A stretch of DNA of 64,000 nucleotides, from contig NZ_CP034086.1 in the NCBI RefSeq assembly GCF_003855495.1, positions 3,199,501-3,263,500 on the forward strand, written 5' to 3'. The notes under the pieces are model-generated. The model was not told the origin of the DNA, did not search any database, and was given only the letters and a program-made list of their open reading frames with translations. The stretch is from Methylocystis rosea (lineage in GTDB: Bacteria; Pseudomonadota; Alphaproteobacteria; Rhizobiales; Beijerinckiaceae). Shown one piece after another: positions 37,197 through 45,913 of the stretch. Position 1 is the stretch's first letter; each line of letters starts with the position of its first letter. Position numbers and translations under genes: made by a program.

Positions 37197-38099
37197 ATGA
37201 GCGACGTTTCTCTGATGATCCATGGCGGCGCCGGCGCGATTCGCGATCCGCATCGTTATGAGGCTTCCTTGCGCGCGATCGTTGAATCGGGCGCCAGTCT
37301 TCTTGCAAAGAGATCGTCGGCGCTCGAGGCGGTCGTTCACTGCGTCACGCTGCTCGAAGACGATCCGCTTTTCAACGCCGGTCGGGGTTCCGTGCTCAAC
37401 GCCGAAGGCGCCGCCTTGTGCGACGCATCGATCATGGACGGCCGCACCCTCAAGGCAGGCGCCGTCGCAGCGATACGCGGCGTCAGAAATCCGGTGCGTC
37501 TGGCGTATGAAGTGATGGAGAAGAGCGGCCATGTGCTGCTTGTTGGCGCGGGAGCCGAGCGCTTCGCCCGAGAGCAGCATCTGGCGATCGAAAGCGACGA
37601 CTACTTCAGGACCGAAGAACGCGTCGCGCAGCTCGCCAAGGCGAAGCGAAAGCACGAGATCGCACTCGATCATTCTGACGCGACCGATGCGAAGCTCGGA
37701 ACGGTGGGCGCCGTCGCGCGCGATCGCAACGGCGATCTTGCAGCAGCGACGTCGACCGGCGGCGTCGTGAACCAGCGCGTCGGCCGCGTCGGCGATTCGC
37801 CGCTCATCGGCGCGGGAACCTTCGCCGATAACGTCAGTTGCGCGGTGTCCTGCACCGGCGTCGGCGAGGATTTCATCCGCACGACGCTGGCGCGCACCGC
37901 CGCCTGCTTCGTCGAATTTCGCTCGATGCAGGCTGAAGAAGCGGCCCGCGCCGCGATACGCTATCTCGTCGACAGAGTAGACGGCCGCGGCGGCCTCATT
38001 CTCGTCGATCGCGAGGGGAGATGCGGACGGGCGCACGCGACTCCGGGCATGCTGACGGCGACATTCGCCGAGGGCGTCGTACGGGTCGAGACAACATAG
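37197..38099 (+). CDS. iaaA: isoaspartyl peptidase / L-asparaginase (Ntn hydrolase)
   Basis: A 300-residue type-2 asparaginase: MIHGGAGAIR at the N terminus, LFNAGRGSVLN, DASIMDG, and the autocleavage site G-T in KLGTVGAVARD, where Thr becomes the catalytic nucleophile; STGG and the ring motif follow. The family cleaves isoaspartyl dipeptides and asparagine. Cytoplasmic, monocistronic. Confidence 0.9.
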   Translation: MSDVSLMIHGGAGAIRDPHRYEASLRAIVESGASLLAKRSSALEAVVHCVTLLEDDPLFNAGRGSVLNAEGAALCDASIMDGRTLKAGAVAAIRGVRNPVRLAYEVMEKSGHVLLVGAGAERFAREQHLAIESDDYFRTEERVAQLAKAKRKHEIALDHSDATDAKLGTVGAVARDRNGDLAAATSTGGVVNQRVGRVGDSPLIGAGTFADNVSCAVSCTGVGEDFIRTTLARTAACFVEFRSMQAEEAARAAIRYLVDRVDGRGGLILVDREGRCGRAHATPGMLTATFAEGVVRVETT

Positions 38100-38139
38100 T
38101 CATGTGATCGATAGGAATCGCTCAAAAGCAAAATCGTTG

Positions 38140-38189
38140 GAGCAGGTTCTCATCGAAAAAGTCTGTCAACTTTTTCGGAACCTGCTCTA
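38140..38189 (-). repeat. dispersed 50-bp palindromic repeat, copy 2
   Basis: Reverse-orientation copy of the element at 31694-31743, 48 of 50 bases identical. It follows the iaaA stop and is flanked on the left by CATGTGATCG (38101-38110), matching the outer motif of copy 1. Both copies sit directly downstream of genes. Confidence 0.85.
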
Positions 38190-38201
38190 GGCGCAGTCGC
38201 C

Positions 38202-38528
38202 TCAGGCCGCCCCCGTGCGCGGCGTATGCCGTCGACGCTCGGCAAGCCGCTGCGCCAAGGGGTGCCTGCGATCGAGCGCAAGTTGCGTCAACGGGGCGAC
38301 GAAACTACTAGGGGCGTCGATTTCGTCAGCGATGTCGAAGCGGCACATCAGACCCTGCGTTCCGCCCGCATCGAAGATGTCGACGACGACGAGCCGCGGC
38401 GCGCTTCGCCCGATTGCGCCGCGCGCGCGCAGAAATGCAAGGAGCGCCGGCCGGGGGCGAGCGGAGAGGGGCAGGGCGTCGCGCAGATTGTGGACAAGAC
38501 TTTCCCGATTGACGCGATCAGAATCCAT
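38202..38528 (-). CDS. hypothetical protein
   Basis: A 108-residue frame, start MDSDRVNRES with GGAG eight bases upstream. It has a plausible core (PRLVVVDIFDAGGTQGLMCRFDIADEID) and a basic tail. The opposite strand also has long frames here, so assignment is uncertain. I do not recognise it. Confidence 0.5.
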   Translation of the reverse strand: MDSDRVNRESLVHNLRDALPLSARPRPALLAFLRARGAIGRSAPRLVVVDIFDAGGTQGLMCRFDIADEIDAPSSFVAPLTQLALDRRHPLAQRLAERRRHTPRTGAA

Positions 38529-38805
38529 TTGCCGCTCCATCAATAAACAAAAAATGCGATGCAATCTCAGGCGTTTAGGCAGTCTTCAAAAGGAGACGCG
38601 GCTTTGCATAATCCGTCAAGCTGAGCGGCGTTCCTTTCCTGTGCATAGAACGGCGTCGTCAAGCCGTCGGCGCCGATCGACATCACGCCAATAGCGATCA
38701 CTTAAATTTGGAGATGAGATCCTGACGGAGAGCAAAAATCCGCGCGCGCTCAGAAGTCAGTCATTGAATGCTATCCGATCTGCTCACGAAAAACGCCAGA
38801 TGCGG

Positions 38806-40641
38806 TCAGTCCAGTTCAAACTTTTCTTTATAATCGTGCTTCAGCGACGCGTTCTGATCATCTTTGCGCAGATAGCAGTCGCCGATCACCAGCGTGTCCA
38901 TCTCCGTGCCCATGAAGCAGCCGAAGGCGTCCTCGGGGGTGCAGACGATGGGTTCGCCGCGCACATTGAAGCTCGTATTGACGAGCACGGGACAGGCGGT
39001 CATTCGCTTGAACGCCGAAAGCAGCGCGTGATAGCGCGGATTCGTCTCCTGATGCACGGTCTGGATCCGCGCGGAATAGTCGACGTGGGTCACGGCCGGG
39101 ATGGAGCTGCGCGGCACATTGAGCTTGTCGATGCCAAACAGATTCTGCTGCTCAGCCGTCATTGCGTGACGATGTTTTGCGGCGACGTCGGCGACGAGCA
39201 GCATGTAAGGGGAATCGCCTTCGAGCTCGAACCACTCGGCGACATCCTCACGCAGCACTGACGGCGCGAAGGGCCGAAACGATTCGCGATATTTGATCTT
39301 GAGATTGAGCGTTTTCTGCATCGTGTCGGAACGCGGATCGCCCAGGATCGACCGTCCGCCAAGCGCGCGCGGCCCGAATTCCATTCGGCCTTGAAACCAA
39401 CCGACCGCTTTCTCGTCGGCAAGGTCCCGCGCCGCCGCTTCGATAAGATCGCCTTCCGCCATCGGCTCGAATCTGGCGCCAACGGCATGCAGCCGGCGCT
39501 CGATCTCGGCTTGCGGGAACGAAGGACCGAGATAGGAGCCGCGCATGGCGTCGCCGCCGCCGTTGAGGCTTCGGGGATTTTTTTTGTAGTGATAGTAGCC
39601 GGCGAGCGCCGCGCCGAGCGCGCCGCCAGCGTCGCCGGCCGCCGGCTGAATCCAAATCTGGTCAAAGCTGCCGTCGCGCAGCAGTTTTCCATTCGCGACG
39701 CAATTCAGCGCCACGCCGCCGGCGAGACAAAGATTGCGTGCGCCGGTCTCTTTGGCGAGCGCGCGGGTAAGCCTGAGGACGATCTCCTCGGTGACCGCCT
39801 GTATCGAGGCGGCGAGATCCATGTGCCGCTGCGTCAGCAGTTCCTCCGGCTTGCGCGCCGGTCCGCCGAACAGTTCGTCGAACTTGGCGTTGGTCATTCG
39901 CAGTCCGGTGCAATAATCGAAATACGACTGATCGAGTCGGAAAGTGCCGTCCGGCTTGAGGTCAATTAAACTATCCAGGATCACGTCGGCGTATTTCGGC
40001 TCGCCATAGGGGGCAAGGCCCATCAGCTTATACTCGCCGGAGTTCACCTTGAACCCGGTGTAATATGTGAAGGCCGAATACAGCAGGCCCAGGGAATGTG
40101 GGAAGCGCAGTTCGCGCTGCATGGTCAGTTGATTGTCACTGCCGAAAGCGACCGACGTCGTCGCCCACTCGCCGACCCCATCCATCGTCAGAACGATCGC
40201 GTCCTTGAACGGAGAGGGGTAGAAGGCGCTGGCGGCGTGGCTGAAGTGATGCTCGGCGAACAGCAGCCTTTTCGACCAGTCAACATCCGCCGAATAGGCC
40301 TTCATCTCTTTCAACAGCAGCGACTTTTGAAAGAGCTTTTCGCGCAGCCATAGAGGCAGCGACATCTTGAACGACTGGAATCCGCGCGGCGCAAAGGCGA
40401 TATAGGTTTCCAGCAGCCGCTCGAATTTGATGAACGGCTTGTCGTAGAAGGCGACGAAATCTACATCTTGAGGCGCGGCGCCGGCGGCCTCAAGACAATA
40501 GTCGATCGCGTGACGCGGAAAGCGCGAGTCGTGCTTTTTGCGCGAGAATCGCTCTTCCTGAGCGGCGGCGATAATTTCGCCATCCTCCACCACGGCGGCT
40601 GCGCTGTCGTGGTAGAAGGCGGAGATGCCAAGTATCCGCAT
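38806..40641 (-). CDS. NodU/CmcH-type carbamoyltransferase
   Basis: A 611-residue carbamoyltransferase. The N-terminal Kae1-like ATPase half reads MRILGISAFYHDSAAAVVEDG, EERFSRKKHD, LFAEHHFSHAASAF, LTMDGVGEWATT and LAGGVALNCVANG; the C-terminal half has FGPRALGGRSILGDPR and NTSFNVRGEPIV. The family uses carbamoyl phosphate and ATP to carbamoylate sugars or antibiotics. Here it follows DUF5989 and SxtJ genes by a few bases, a conserved trio, and probably modifies a surface polysaccharide. Confidence 0.9.
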   Translation of the reverse strand: MRILGISAFYHDSAAAVVEDGEIIAAAQEERFSRKKHDSRFPRHAIDYCLEAAGAAPQDVDFVAFYDKPFIKFERLLETYIAFAPRGFQSFKMSLPLWLREKLFQKSLLLKEMKAYSADVDWSKRLLFAEHHFSHAASAFYPSPFKDAIVLTMDGVGEWATTSVAFGSDNQLTMQRELRFPHSLGLLYSAFTYYTGFKVNSGEYKLMGLAPYGEPKYADVILDSLIDLKPDGTFRLDQSYFDYCTGLRMTNAKFDELFGGPARKPEELLTQRHMDLAASIQAVTEEIVLRLTRALAKETGARNLCLAGGVALNCVANGKLLRDGSFDQIWIQPAAGDAGGALGAALAGYYHYKKNPRSLNGGGDAMRGSYLGPSFPQAEIERRLHAVGARFEPMAEGDLIEAAARDLADEKAVGWFQGRMEFGPRALGGRSILGDPRSDTMQKTLNLKIKYRESFRPFAPSVLREDVAEWFELEGDSPYMLLVADVAAKHRHAMTAEQQNLFGIDKLNVPRSSIPAVTHVDYSARIQTVHQETNPRYHALLSAFKRMTACPVLVNTSFNVRGEPIVCTPEDAFGCFMGTEMDTLVIGDCYLRKDDQNASLKHDYKEKFELD

Positions 40642-40647
40642 CGCGCT

Positions 40648-40794
40648 TTAAAACAGCGTATAGATGAACGGAGCGACCGCGGTGCCTTGCAGAACGATCA
40701 GCGCGCCAATCAGCAGCATGATGACCAGAACCGGCGCCATCCAGTATTTCTTGCTGGTTTTGAGATAATCCCAAAGTTCGAGCAGGAAACTCAT
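40648..40794 (-). CDS. DUF5989 small membrane protein
   Basis: A 48-residue protein: MSFLLELWDYLKTSKKYWMAP, one membrane helix (VLVIMLLIGALIVLQG) and a short tail. This is the DUF5989 pattern, typically encoded between SxtJ and the carbamoyltransferase, as here (11-base and 6-base gaps). It may hold the enzyme at the membrane. Confidence 0.85.
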   Translation of the reverse strand: MSFLLELWDYLKTSKKYWMAPVLVIMLLIGALIVLQGTAVAPFIYTLF

Positions 40795-40805
40795 TTTATC
40801 TCTCC

Positions 40806-41222
40806 TCAGAACTGCTTGCTCATGTCGCTCGTCCCTTCGGGGGTATTGCGCAGGGTCCAGTAGGACGTCGCGTTCTTGTCGAATGAAAGTTTGAGCGGAT
40901 CGGCGCGCCGCAGTCGGAAAATCACCGCGATCGGGAGGATCACCCCAAAGAACAGGACGCCCATGATGATCGGGTTGGTGATTTTGTGCAGCGCCAAGCC
41001 CAGCTGGTGCCACAGTCGGTTCAGCGGCCGCAGTTTGGCTGGCGCGGCGAACGCCGCCGCGGCGAAACCCAGCGCTGCGGCGAGCCCCCAGAAGTGAGGC
41101 GCCTCGCCGTGCCGAAGCGGCAACATGCTGATGACCGTGATCGCCGCGGCGATCACCAGGCCGAACGATCGATCGGACCCCATAGCGGCGGAACGGTCTC
41201 TCGAATAGTCCTCATGCGACAT
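40806..41222 (-). CDS. SxtJ-family membrane protein
   Basis: A 138-residue protein with three or four hydrophobic helices, named after a saxitoxin-cluster gene. Visible: RSFGLVIAAAITVISMLPL, LNRLWHQLGLALHKITNPIIMG and D-P-L-K-L. Conserved with DUF5989 and carbamoyltransferases in non-toxin bacteria; function unknown, probably membrane partner of the carbamoyltransferase. Confidence 0.8.
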   Translation of the reverse strand: MSHEDYSRDRSAAMGSDRSFGLVIAAAITVISMLPLRHGEAPHFWGLAAALGFAAAAFAAPAKLRPLNRLWHQLGLALHKITNPIIMGVLFFGVILPIAVIFRLRRADPLKLSFDKNATSYWTLRNTPEGTSDMSKQF

Positions 41223-41443
41223 TCAGACGAGACCCCCCCAGGTCGCCTCACGATCTCTGCGGCTCGCGAACAGCAAACCTTCGCGATGCTTCACCAAATT
41301 CCAAATCGCCTCATTTGAAGGCGCAAATTAAGGGATATCGCCGGGCGTATCAAGCTGCCGGTCCGCCGCGCCGGGCCTGGGGAGCGTCACTCCCATCGCG
41401 TTATTTCCGCAGGTTGCAAAGCCGTCGCGGGCCGGCCGCGCAC

Positions 41444-42604
41444 TTATTCGTAATTCTTGATGAGTTGGCGCGCCAGGAGTTCGTTGCCCCGGGCGTTGAA
41501 GTGAAAGTCTCCCCAGAAATACAGCGATTTGAGGAAATCAGCGTTTTGCGACTTGTATTGAAAAAAGTCGGGGAAGTGATCGAAATATCTCCTGCATTTG
41601 CCCGCGCACCAGTCGCGCCAGAGCCGAGCTTGCCGCGAGTTCTCGCCGTCGTAGAGAAGCTGTTGCGGCCAGGGATAGACGCCAACCGAAAGCGCGATGC
41701 CGCGCGACGACAGAAGTTCATGCAGGCGATCCATCTGCTTTTTGGCTTTGTCGATTGACGCTTCGATCCCCAGAGCGCCATAGCAGCTGGAATCGTCCCT
41801 ATAGGTCCAACTTGGGCGCGCGTAGTCGCGACTATAAACGCTCCGCGATTTGGCTAAGTCCTCGAGGCTCGCCTGTTCGATCGCTCTCCCCAATTGCGCC
41901 GAATAGCGCATCTGGCCGAGGAACTCCCCGACATAGGAGACTTTCTCCCACCATCGCTTCTCCGGGCGCGGCAGCGGCGGGCGCGGCACCGGCGAACATT
42001 CCTCAGAGCCGGTCTGAAACAAGCCCATCTGCAATGCGCCATTTTTATCATACGAATAGAGAATGGCTTCGTCCTGTATGTCGGAGATGTCGATATAGAC
42101 GACGGCCTCGTCGAACGTGAGCCCAGAGTCGAGAAAATACTTGAGCTTCTCGTAATAGACCGACGGCGCGTAGCTCGAGACGCCCGCGTTCAGAACGTCG
42201 ATCGCGGGAAACGCCTGAGCGAAGAGGCCGACGAAAGATTGTTCGTAAGGAACGCCAAGGCTTTCGGTGAAGGAATCGCCGATAAAGACGACGCGCTTGC
42301 GGTCCGCCGTCATCGGCACCCTGCGCACGGCGGCGTCTCTAAAGCCCAGTGAATTGGTGAAAATGGGAAATTTATTGGAGCCCCAGGCGTCGAAGCCGTA
42401 AAAATTGGGCTTGAGGCCATGGGTGTAATGCGGATCGCTTACCCTCAACTCGTTTCTCGCAGGCGCCAGAAACGGATTGCCGCCCTTGTAGACGAGATGA
42501 AGAACAATCTCCGCAACGACGACGAGACTGAGGAGCAGGCCAAAGTTAATGAAAAGAATGCGAAACAGCTTGTATGTTGAGTTTTTGCGCGACGACATCG
42601 ACAT
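41444..42604 (-). CDS. membrane-anchored SGNH/GDSL-like hydrolase
   Basis: A 386-residue protein with an N-terminal membrane anchor (ILFINFGLLLSLVVVAEIV) and a periplasmic SGNH fold: block I VFIGDSFTES with the candidate Ser, a Gly/Asn pair in LNAGVSSYAPS, and C-terminal DFHFNARGN with His. Such proteins often act as acyl- or carbamoyl-modifying enzymes on surface sugars. First gene of the carbamoyltransferase cluster, 221 bases upstream of sxtJ. Confidence 0.8.
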   Translation of the reverse strand: MSMSSRKNSTYKLFRILFINFGLLLSLVVVAEIVLHLVYKGGNPFLAPARNELRVSDPHYTHGLKPNFYGFDAWGSNKFPIFTNSLGFRDAAVRRVPMTADRKRVVFIGDSFTESLGVPYEQSFVGLFAQAFPAIDVLNAGVSSYAPSVYYEKLKYFLDSGLTFDEAVVYIDISDIQDEAILYSYDKNGALQMGLFQTGSEECSPVPRPPLPRPEKRWWEKVSYVGEFLGQMRYSAQLGRAIEQASLEDLAKSRSVYSRDYARPSWTYRDDSSCYGALGIEASIDKAKKQMDRLHELLSSRGIALSVGVYPWPQQLLYDGENSRQARLWRDWCAGKCRRYFDHFPDFFQYKSQNADFLKSLYFWGDFHFNARGNELLARQLIKNYE

Positions 42605-42766
42605 TGGCCAAAATCTGGCTTCCCCGGGATTGTGAGCGCCACTCTTGTCATAGATCGACTGAAATGAGCAAGCTTCCTTTGCAAAAAATCATTTTGCGGC
42701 GTCGAATGCTGTGCGGCCGTTGCGGTTCGCTAAGAAGCCGCAATAAATCGCGTCTCGGAGCTGCTC

Positions 42767-44431
42767 ATGACCTCGCGTCTCAGTTGTTCGCTTGCTGAAT
42801 TTCTGCTGGGCTCTGCGTCGTTGCGGATTTTCTGCACGGCCCTCGCCGTCGCATGGGGCGGTTGCGCGGTCCATGCGCGCGATATGTCGCGCGCCGCCGC
42901 CGTGAGCGACACGTCCGCGGCGCTGGAAGGCCTGCGCGGCAATGGCGCCGCTCTACGCAGCTTCCTTGTCGAAATGCCGAAAGGCGCCGATTTGCACAAT
43001 CACCTTGCGGGCGCCGTCTATGCGGAGAGCGCATTGGCCTGGGCGCGCGCGGAGGGGTGGTGTTTTGACGTCAAGAGCAAGGCCGCGCTGCCGCCGCCTT
43101 GCGACGCCGCGTCCAAGCCGCCTCTGGACGAGGCGTTGCGCTCGACGCAGGCCTACCGAGACGCGGTCAACGCTTGGTCGATGCGCGACGTTATCACCGC
43201 GCGCGTGAGCGGCCATGATCAGTTCTTCAACAGCTTCTTCCGATTTTCAGACGTGACGGGAAACAATATCGGCGCCGCCCTCGCGGAGGTTGTCGAGCGC
43301 GCCGCGTCCCAGAACATCCTATATCTCGAATTGATGATCAGTCCGCTGATGGGCGAGGCGCGCGATCTTGGCGAGCAGATCGGCTGGAAGGACGATCCCG
43401 ACGCAATGCTCGCGGCGCTCGACGCCAAAGGTCTCGGCGATCTCGTCAAGCGTGCGGCGGAGAGCGTTGTCGCCGTCGTCGCCGACAAGGACCGGCGTCT
43501 CGCCTGCGGCGACACGGTTCATCGTCGGCCCGGATGCGACGTCGCGGTACGGTTTCTCGCCCAGGTCTATCGCAATGTCGACCGCGCGAAATTGTTTGCG
43601 CAGACGGCGCTTGCGGCGCGTCTCGCCTCGCGCGAAGGGCCGGTCGTCGGATTGAACCTCGTCGCGGCTGAGGACGATGAAATCACGCTGGGAAATTATA
43701 GCGAACAGATGCGGATCGTCGGCGACATCGGGCGCCGCCACCCGAAGGCGCGGATCAGTCTCCATGCCGGGGAGCTGACAATGGGGCTCGTGCCTCCCAA
43801 GGACCTGACCTTCCATATTCGCGAGGCGGTCGAGGTCGCTGGCGCGGGGCGCATCGGCCATGGCGTCGACATCGGCTTCGAGCACGACGCCAAAGGTCTG
43901 ATGGCGCGAATGGCGCGCGATGGAATAATGGTCGAGATCAATCTCACGTCCAATGCGCAAATTCTCGGCGTCGAAGGCGCGAACCATCCATTCCCGCTCT
44001 ATCGCAACGCGGGCGTGCCGACGGCCCTATCGACCGACGACGAGGGCGTATCGCGAATCGATCTCACGCACGAATATCAGCGCGCCGCGCGCGTCTACCA
44101 ACTTTCCTACCGCGACTTGAAACAGCTCTCTCGAAACAGCCTGAGTTACGCTTTTCTTCCAGGCGAGAGCCTGTGGCGCGATCCTGCGGCCGCGCGACCC
44201 GTTTCGGCTTGCCTCGACGCACAGCTTGGCGGGACTTCGCCTTCCGCTGAGTGTCGACGTTTCCTGGCCGGTTCCGAAAAAGCCAGACTGCAATGGGAGC
44301 TCGAGACGCGCTTCGAGCGCTTCGAGTCGACATGGAGCGGGGGCGGGGGAAAGCCAGCGAACAGCGTAGCGCTCGCTTCCCCGCCTTCGTCTTCGGCCAA
44401 ACGAGAGCGTTCCTCGCGCGGCGTTCGCTAA
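42767..44431 (+). CDS. exported adenosine deaminase-like protein (ADGF type)
   Basis: A 554-residue amidohydrolase with an N-terminal signal-like segment and the metal-binding motifs of adenosine deaminase: HNH in KGADLHNHLAGAVY, SLHAGE, IGHGVDIG and the Asp pair in STDDEGVS. The N-terminal 70 residues and a 120-residue insert place it in the secreted ADGF-like group. It would deaminate extracellular or periplasmic adenosine. Its stop overlaps the stop of a small gene on the other strand. Confidence 0.85.
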   Translation: MTSRLSCSLAEFLLGSASLRIFCTALAVAWGGCAVHARDMSRAAAVSDTSAALEGLRGNGAALRSFLVEMPKGADLHNHLAGAVYAESALAWARAEGWCFDVKSKAALPPPCDAASKPPLDEALRSTQAYRDAVNAWSMRDVITARVSGHDQFFNSFFRFSDVTGNNIGAALAEVVERAASQNILYLELMISPLMGEARDLGEQIGWKDDPDAMLAALDAKGLGDLVKRAAESVVAVVADKDRRLACGDTVHRRPGCDVAVRFLAQVYRNVDRAKLFAQTALAARLASREGPVVGLNLVAAEDDEITLGNYSEQMRIVGDIGRRHPKARISLHAGELTMGLVPPKDLTFHIREAVEVAGAGRIGHGVDIGFEHDAKGLMARMARDGIMVEINLTSNAQILGVEGANHPFPLYRNAGVPTALSTDDEGVSRIDLTHEYQRAARVYQLSYRDLKQLSRNSLSYAFLPGESLWRDPAAARPVSACLDAQLGGTSPSAECRRFLAGSEKARLQWELETRFERFESTWSGGGGKPANSVALASPPSSSAKRERSSRGVR

Positions 44432-44577
44432 AGAATGCTGCGGCCCTGAATGACGCGCAGAATGATCACGATGATGGCGATGACAAGCAGAATGTGGATA
44501 AAGCCGCCGAGCGTATATGAGGAGACCAGCCCGAGCAGCCACATGATGATGAGGATGACCGCGATCGTTTCAAGCAT
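44428..44577 (-). CDS. Lmo0937/DUF5670 family small membrane protein
   Basis: A 49-residue protein: MLETIAVILIIMWLLGLVSS, then YTLGGFIHILLVIAIIVIIL and RVIQGRSIL. Two membrane helices with a YTLGG turn are the family pattern; function unknown, often stress-induced. The stop TAG (44428-44430) overlaps that of the adenosine deaminase gene on the opposite strand. Confidence 0.85.
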   Translation of the reverse strand: MLETIAVILIIMWLLGLVSSYTLGGFIHILLVIAIIVIILRVIQGRSIL

Positions 44578-44609
44578 TGTTCAGCCTTCCATTTGGCCAG
44601 CAAGGGGGT

Positions 44610-44942
44610 TCACAACTTTTTGCCAAGCGACTTTGCGTCGGTCTCGACCTTTTTCCAAGCGCCCTTGAGCTTGCTCCAGAAGGACTCTTGCGGCGCCTTC
44701 TTGCAATCATCGATGATTATAGGAATGACCTTCTCCGTTCCTTCGATATCGACGTCTGTTGCAAGCGGCTTGCCTTTCTTGCTCTGCGCAGAAGACCAGT
44801 AGATCACCTTGGGTTGAAATTGGTCGTCGACCGCCAGGAAATCCTCGCACGTCCACTTGGACGTCGGCTTCTTAGTTTCGGCGAGCGCGTTCGTCGCAAA
44901 AAAAGATAATGCGGCCGCGGCAATGAAATAAACTGGCTTCAT
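44610..44942 (-). CDS. HdeA/HdeB-like periplasmic protein
   Basis: A 110-residue protein with a signal peptide (cleavage after NALA) and an HdeA-like core: WTCEDFLAVDDQFQPKVIYW ... IIDDCKK, with the two Cys able to form the family disulphide. HdeA is an acid-stress chaperone. The Lys-rich C-terminal tail (LKGAWKKVETDAKSLGKK) is extra. The start at MKPVYF gives a proper signal peptide. Confidence 0.82.
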   Translation of the reverse strand: MKPVYFIAAAALSFFATNALAETKKPTSKWTCEDFLAVDDQFQPKVIYWSSAQSKKGKPLATDVDIEGTEKVIPIIIDDCKKAPQESFWSKLKGAWKKVETDAKSLGKKL

Positions 44943-45046
44943 AGGATGCTCCTTCGAGTCCAAGCCTTCTGCGAAAAGCGCCGACGAGAGACTATTGCGG
45001 AATTGCGCCGGTATCCAGAGTTGGAGCTGGCGCCGTCGCAGACCCG

Positions 45047-45838
45047 CTATTCCACCGCCAAAATGACGTCCGCAGCGTCGAAGGTCGCCAGCGCGGCGTC
45101 CCCTTCTTTCAGTCCCATGTCTTCAACGAGGTGGCGCGGCGTCACCGCGGTCATCGTCTTTCCGAAACCGACGTCGAGCAGGATTTCGCTATTGCGTTCG
45201 GCGTCGATCCGCTGCGTGACTATGCCGCGGAAGCAATTGCGCTGCAGCGGCGTCGCGTCCCCCGCTGGCGCCAGATTGACGAAGGACGCCTTGATCAGCG
45301 CCAGCGCCTTGCGCCCGCGAGAAAGGCCCAGCCGCTCGGCTGATTCATTGGTGACGATCGCCAGGATCGTATCCTTTTCCGACACGCGCAGCGTCACTTC
45401 GACGTCGACCGGCCACTTCTTGACCTGAGTCACTTCGGCGCGAAAAACATTGCGCGCGGAAATTGTCATGCCCGTGGTCCACAGCAGAAAATCCTCGGCG
45501 CCCGCGAGACCCTCTTCGGCGATCGTCTCGGAGATACGCGCAAGTTTCTCTTCGAGGCGGTGGAAGGTGGCGATCAGCCGACGCCCTTCCTCCGTCACCT
45601 CGGCGCCGCCGCCGGTTCGGCCGCCAGCCTTGGTGATGAAGGCGGGCGTCGGCAAGAGATTGTTGATCGCGTTCACCGCGTCCCATGCGGCCTTGTAGCT
45701 GAAGCCGACGGCCTTGGCGGCCTTCGTAATGCTGCCGTGAAGGGCGACGGCCTCAAGAAGCTTCACGCGGTCGCGCCCAACGAGGAGTCGGCCCTCGCTA
45801 CGCAGCGCCAGTGAAGCATCGATCTTGCCTTCGGCCAT
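45047..45838 (-). CDS. modE: ModE molybdate-responsive regulator
   Basis: A 263-residue ModE: N-terminal winged helix-turn-helix (LLEAVALHGSITKAAKAVGFSYKAAWDAVNAINN, TGGGAEVTEEG) and two C-terminal Mop/TOBE domains (SARNVFRAEVTQVKKW, ALIKASFVNLAPAG ... NCFRGIVTQRID). Molybdate or tungstate binding to the Mop pair lets the dimer bind palindromic operators, usually repressing uptake genes. It follows the XdhC/YqeB-like gene on the same strand. No modABC is nearby; two candidate operators lie in the divergent intergenic region (46986 and 47104). Confidence 0.93.
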   Translation of the reverse strand: MAEGKIDASLALRSEGRLLVGRDRVKLLEAVALHGSITKAAKAVGFSYKAAWDAVNAINNLLPTPAFITKAGGRTGGGAEVTEEGRRLIATFHRLEEKLARISETIAEEGLAGAEDFLLWTTGMTISARNVFRAEVTQVKKWPVDVEVTLRVSEKDTILAIVTNESAERLGLSRGRKALALIKASFVNLAPAGDATPLQRNCFRGIVTQRIDAERNSEILLDVGFGKTMTAVTPRHLVEDMGLKEGDAALATFDAADVILAVE

Positions 45839-45913
45839 GTCCTGCGTCCCGCCTCATCGCCCGGATACAGGGCAAGACGGCCGGAAGCAACCGCGGCTAA
45901 GATGAATGTTCGG

